Below, one piece after another: positions 60,796 through 64,000 of a DNA stretch of 64,000 bases. Where the stretch lies: positions 124,001 to 188,000 of the forward strand of contig NZ_JACXJA010000016.1 of NCBI RefSeq assembly GCF_014705615.1, written 5' to 3'. The notes under the pieces were generated by a model. The model made no database searches, was not told the origin of the DNA, and saw nothing but the letters and a program-made list of their open reading frames with translations. The DNA comes from Paenibacillus oceani (GTDB lineage: Bacteria > Bacillota > Bacilli > Paenibacillales > NBRC-103111). Both the position numbers and the translations under genes were made by a program. How positions within the stretch are numbered: the first letter of the stretch is position 1; each line of letters starts with the position of its first letter.

Positions 60796-63700
60796 ATGGG
60801 AAACCGTAATCGATTTTTGGGGAAAACGCTTTGTTTGACGCTGGCGCTTTCGATTCCGCTGTCCGGTCTGCTGGCGCAGACGGGAATCGGGGGGACTGCG
60901 GCGGCCGAGGCGAGTACATCGGAAACGATGCTGAGAAGCTTGTTCGGCGGGTTGACCACAGAGTCGATCATGTCGCAGGTCGGGACGCCGGAGTCGAACG
61001 ACGACCCGATCGTTAAACAGAACCTCGGTTTATTCGCCGCAGAGGCCGGGGGTGTCGCCAAAGCCGTCTACGCGGCGGAGAAGCCGGCCGCGCCGGTACT
61101 GGACCCGCTGCCCGCCTACTCGAACCTTCCAAGCATCGCCGTAACGGGAAGCGCGGCGGCGGGAGCGTCCGTAACGGTAAGTTATGTGTGGAACGGGGGA
61201 GGCGAAACCGCAGCGGGAACCGTCACAGCCGACGCTTCCGCGGCATTTCGGTTCGATTTGCCGCTGATGGAGGAAGGGGAGTACCGGATTACCGCCATAG
61301 CGAGTCAGAACGGGACGTCAAGCGACCGTTCCGGGCCGGCTGTCGTCATAGCCGACCGTACGCCGCCGCAGAGAGTTGAGAATGCGGGCTGGAAGCTGCT
61401 GTACCCGTCCAATACGACGGTGCTGCTGCAGTGGATGCCTCCGCTTGTCCCGTACGGACAGGGCGGCATGAAGCCCGATGCTTCAATCGCCCGCTACACC
61501 GTGTCCGATACGTCGGATACGCAGCTTCGGGAAACGGCGGGGCTGGAGGCGATCATGGAAGGGCTGGAGCCTGCGCGCATGTATCTGTATCGGGTTCGTG
61601 CGGTCGATCAGGCCGGCAACGTATCCGACTACGAGACGATTTATGCGGGAACGTCGCCTGCCGGGGAGGTCAAGTTGACCGATTTTGACTCCGAGGTGCC
61701 GGTGCCTCCCGCAATGAGCGGCGATGGCGGCACGATCCTGTACACGGACGAGGAGAGCCGGCTGTACCGCGTCGATACGTCGACAGGAGATCACGTGGAA
61801 GTGGTTCTGACGCGCGACGGGGAAGCGCCGGATGGCACTATCCGGGAACTGGCCGTCAACCGTGCCGGGAACCGCTTCGCCTTCTCGTCGGATGCGGCCA
61901 ACCTGCGGGTCGCCCAAGATCCGAACGGCGCGCCGAATGCCGTGTATGTGTATGACGCGGATACGGAGCTGATCGGGCTTGTGTCTACGTCCGGACAGCG
62001 GGCCGGCAAACCGGTCTTGAGCGGCAGCGGGCAGCTGCTCGCCTTTGTGGAGAACGGCCAAGTTTACGTGCACGACCGGGCGGGCAATTCCGTCAGGCTG
62101 GTAAGCGCGGCGGAGGAAGGAGGGGCCGGCAACGGCATCAGCGACTTTCCGGCGATCAGCGCGGACGGGCGTCGGATCGTCTATGAGACGACCTCGACGA
62201 ACCTGAAGGGGGCCGCAACGAGCGGGGGCGGGTCCAACGCCATCGCCGTGTACGACGTCGCCTCGGACCGGCACCTATGGGTGGCCGGAGGCGGCGGCTC
62301 GAGCCGCAACCCGGCGATCAGCGCCGACGGCGCGTTTGTCGTGTACCGGGGCAGTTTTGGCGGCTTCCCCAAGCTGCATATGCTGGATATGCGGGACCCG
62401 GACAGCGCCAATTGGACCAATGAGGCGTTCCCGGACAACCGCTCTACGAATCAGCGGAAGGACAAATCGTACAGTCGGGTCGCGATCAGCGGCGACGGCA
62501 GCTATGCGGTTGCGACACTGCATGACTATAACCCGCAAGGAAGCCCGTACGCCAATTCGTATGCCGAGCGGTTCAACCGTCAGACCGGAGCGGTCGATAC
62601 CGTCGGCAATCCGGCATCCAGCGCCCCGTTCGCCTTGATCGACGAAACGGGCAACCGGATCGTTTATGCGAGGGACGGCGGTTTGTACACGTACTGCAAC
62701 GGAGTATGCGTGCAGCCTGAACCCTCGGATGACATCGAATCGGTTAATTGGTCGGCGGCAAGCGGCGATCAGACGTTCGGCAACGTGAATCCCGGCGCCG
62801 TTGTCACGATTCAGGCGATCGGCAAGCCGGGAGGCGATGTCGTGGCCGAGGTTGCTTACCGCGAGAGGATCGAGGGAGATCCAGCCCGTGAGGGTGCGGC
62901 GAAGAAAACGCTGGTGATGACGGAAACGCCGGGCGGTTCCGGCTTATACCGGGCGACGTTCTCCGTAGCCGAAGGCATGACGCAAATCGACTCCATCGCC
63001 GCCCGGCCGGCAGGCGGCGGAGATTCGCGGTACGCGCCTCAGACGCCGATTCACGTCGCCGGCAAGCTGTCGGTCACGATTGAGGCTCCGTATCCCGGCG
63101 TGCTCGGCACACTCCAGCTCGCGCTGCAAGGCTCGGGAGGACTGTCAACAAAGAGGCCGCTGGTTGCAGGACAGACGCGTTACGAGTTGATGTGGCCGGC
63201 CGATCCCGGCGTGACCTTGGAGATCCGCGACGCGAACGGCACAGCGGTTTACGCGAGACAAAGCGGCGTAGCGGTTCACAAGGGAGCGGCGACATCGGTC
63301 GCGCTGGCTCCGGTCATTCCCGCCACCCTGTCCGTCGAGGTGTTGCACGGCTTTCGCCCGGTGGTTGCACAGCTGACGTTCAAGGACGAGAGCGGCGCGA
63401 CGATCGGCAGCATGACCACGGACAGTATGGGTAAGGCTGTCTTGTCGGGCCGCCAGGCCGGCGAAACCGTAACGGTATCGGTCGCGCCTCCGAACGAATA
63501 TGCCGTGCCGGCCGATCGGCAGGTTACGCTCCGCATCGGGAACGAATCGCTGCAAGTTCCGCTCGAAAAGTGGAGCGATACGGTAGGCAGCCATAAAATC
63601 GAGTTCGCCCGCGAGGTTGGCCGGGAACCTTTTACACTACCGGTAATCGGCAGCGAGGTCCGCGTGACGGCCAGAGCGAAAAGCGGTATTGCGCTGCGGG

Positions 63701-64000
63701 CCAAAATCGTCAAGGAGGTGTGGGACGGCGGGGAGTCGACCGTACCGGCAGACGAGTGGATCGGGCTTGCCGAATCGCCGGATGATCCGGGAGGCTACAC
63801 GGGGAGCTTTGCGATCGCAGAAGGAACAGCCTCATTAAAGGAGCTCACGTTCGAAGCTAACGGCGTCTTGTTCGCCGAAACGTATCCGATCCGAAAACAT
63901 GTGGCAAGCCGGCTCCAGGTCCAACTTGACGTGCTTCCCGATTCGGAATGGTCGGCCAAATTGGCAGGCGCTGCGTTAGACATGTCGTCTTCCGGCGGTT
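60796..64000 (+). CDS. giant secreted protein with FnIII and beta-propeller domains (3' end outside window)
   Basis: The frame is open from ATG 60796 (GGAGAAGGAG upstream) to the window edge, at least 1068 residues. A signal peptide (LCLTLALSIPLSGLLAQTG) is followed by a low-complexity region. A fibronectin type III-like domain spans about 190-285 (PPQRVENAGWKLLYPSNTTV, YLYRVRAVDQAGNVSDYETI). A TolB-like beta-propeller lies at about 300-620 (repeated ISADGRRIVYE-type blades), then several Ig/CNA-B-like beta domains. No catalytic motif is seen. It may be a surface or extracellular-matrix protein working with the preceding lyase. Confidence 0.85.
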   Translation, partial: MGNRNRFLGKTLCLTLALSIPLSGLLAQTGIGGTAAAEASTSETMLRSLFGGLTTESIMSQVGTPESNDDPIVKQNLGLFAAEAGGVAKAVYAAEKPAAPVLDPLPAYSNLPSIAVTGSAAAGASVTVSYVWNGGGETAAGTVTADASAAFRFDLPLMEEGEYRITAIASQNGTSSDRSGPAVVIADRTPPQRVENAGWKLLYPSNTTVLLQWMPPLVPYGQGGMKPDASIARYTVSDTSDTQLRETAGLEAIMEGLEPARMYLYRVRAVDQAGNVSDYETIYAGTSPAGEVKLTDFDSEVPVPPAMSGDGGTILYTDEESRLYRVDTSTGDHVEVVLTRDGEAPDGTIRELAVNRAGNRFAFSSDAANLRVAQDPNGAPNAVYVYDADTELIGLVSTSGQRAGKPVLSGSGQLLAFVENGQVYVHDRAGNSVRLVSAAEEGGAGNGISDFPAISADGRRIVYETTSTNLKGAATSGGGSNAIAVYDVASDRHLWVAGGGGSSRNPAISADGAFVVYRGSFGGFPKLHMLDMRDPDSANWTNEAFPDNRSTNQRKDKSYSRVAISGDGSYAVATLHDYNPQGSPYANSYAERFNRQTGAVDTVGNPASSAPFALIDETGNRIVYARDGGLYTYCNGVCVQPEPSDDIESVNWSAASGDQTFGNVNPGAVVTIQAIGKPGGDVVAEVAYRERIEGDPAREGAAKKTLVMTETPGGSGLYRATFSVAEGMTQIDSIAARPAGGGDSRYAPQTPIHVAGKLSVTIEAPYPGVLGTLQLALQGSGGLSTKRPLVAGQTRYELMWPADPGVTLEIRDANGTAVYARQSGVAVHKGAATSVALAPVIPATLSVEVLHGFRPVVAQLTFKDESGATIGSMTTDSMGKAVLSGRQAGETVTVSVAPPNEYAVPADRQVTLRIGNESLQVPLEKWSDTVGSHKIEFAREVGREPFTLPVIGSEVRVTARAKSGIALRAKIVKEVWDGGESTVPADEWIGLAESPDDPGGYTGSFAIAEGTASLKELTFEANGVLFAETYPIRKHVASRLQVQLDVLPDSEWSAKLAGAALDMSSSGG

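Overview
The window looks like chromosome from a Gram-positive, moderately high-GC Firmicute of the Paenibacillaceae (Paenibacillus or a close relative). The signs are strong AGGAGG-type ribosome binding sites with frequent GTG/TTG starts, SigA-type TTGACA/TATAAT promoters, Rho-independent terminators, lipobox (L-x-x-C) solute-binding proteins, ROK/AraC/GntR sugar regulators, cre-like CcpA sites, HflX, a small alarmone synthetase and very large secreted polysaccharide-degrading proteins. No rRNA, tRNA, CRISPR array, transposase or prophage gene was seen. Genus assignment is inference.

Layout. 1-8 kb: 3' end of murA, a zinc-ribbon NUDIX hydrolase, a ROK regulator beside a lipoprotein solute-binding protein (SBP) and a Cof-type HAD phosphatase, then a GHL6-like glycosidase. 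8-15 kb: alarmone synthetase, deacetylase-like protein, ANT-like nucleotidyltransferase and a 57-residue Cys-rich protein, then an overlapping ECF sigma / small membrane protein / large TPR protein operon. 15-24 kb: ADP-ribosylglycohydrolase, GNAT, PfpI protein, GH4 glycosidase, a conserved helical protein, a Fur-box-controlled siderophore-binding lipoprotein and ilvA. 24-33 kb: small membrane proteins, an aldo/keto reductase - Gfo/Idh/MocA pair, an ankyrin protein, an amidohydrolase-Rieske pair, and an SBP divergent from an AraC regulator. 33-47 kb: hflX behind a leader with short ORFs and an attenuator-like terminator, a PhyH-HEAT fusion, another SBP with two cre-like sites, a methyltransferase, a heterodimeric ABC exporter, an MFS efflux pump, MOSC and VOC proteins. 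47-64 kb: an AT-rich leucine-rich-repeat protein, then a polysaccharide locus: GntR-SBP fusion regulator, 2-hydroxyacid dehydrogenase, SBP, an 1818-residue heparinase-like protein and a second giant secreted protein that runs off the window.

Themes. Four SBPs of almost the same size (443-447 residues) with shared motifs are scattered through the window, none beside permease genes. A fifth SBP-like domain is fused to a GntR DNA-binding domain, making a probable one-component sugar sensor. The window also carries at least five copies of an approximately 100-220 bp interspersed repeat with internal inverted modules. All copies lie in intergenic DNA in the same orientation, and two are followed by a second conserved block and a free-standing terminator. 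The repeat, the GntR-SBP fusion, the orphan SBPs and the hflX leader are the observations most worth following.
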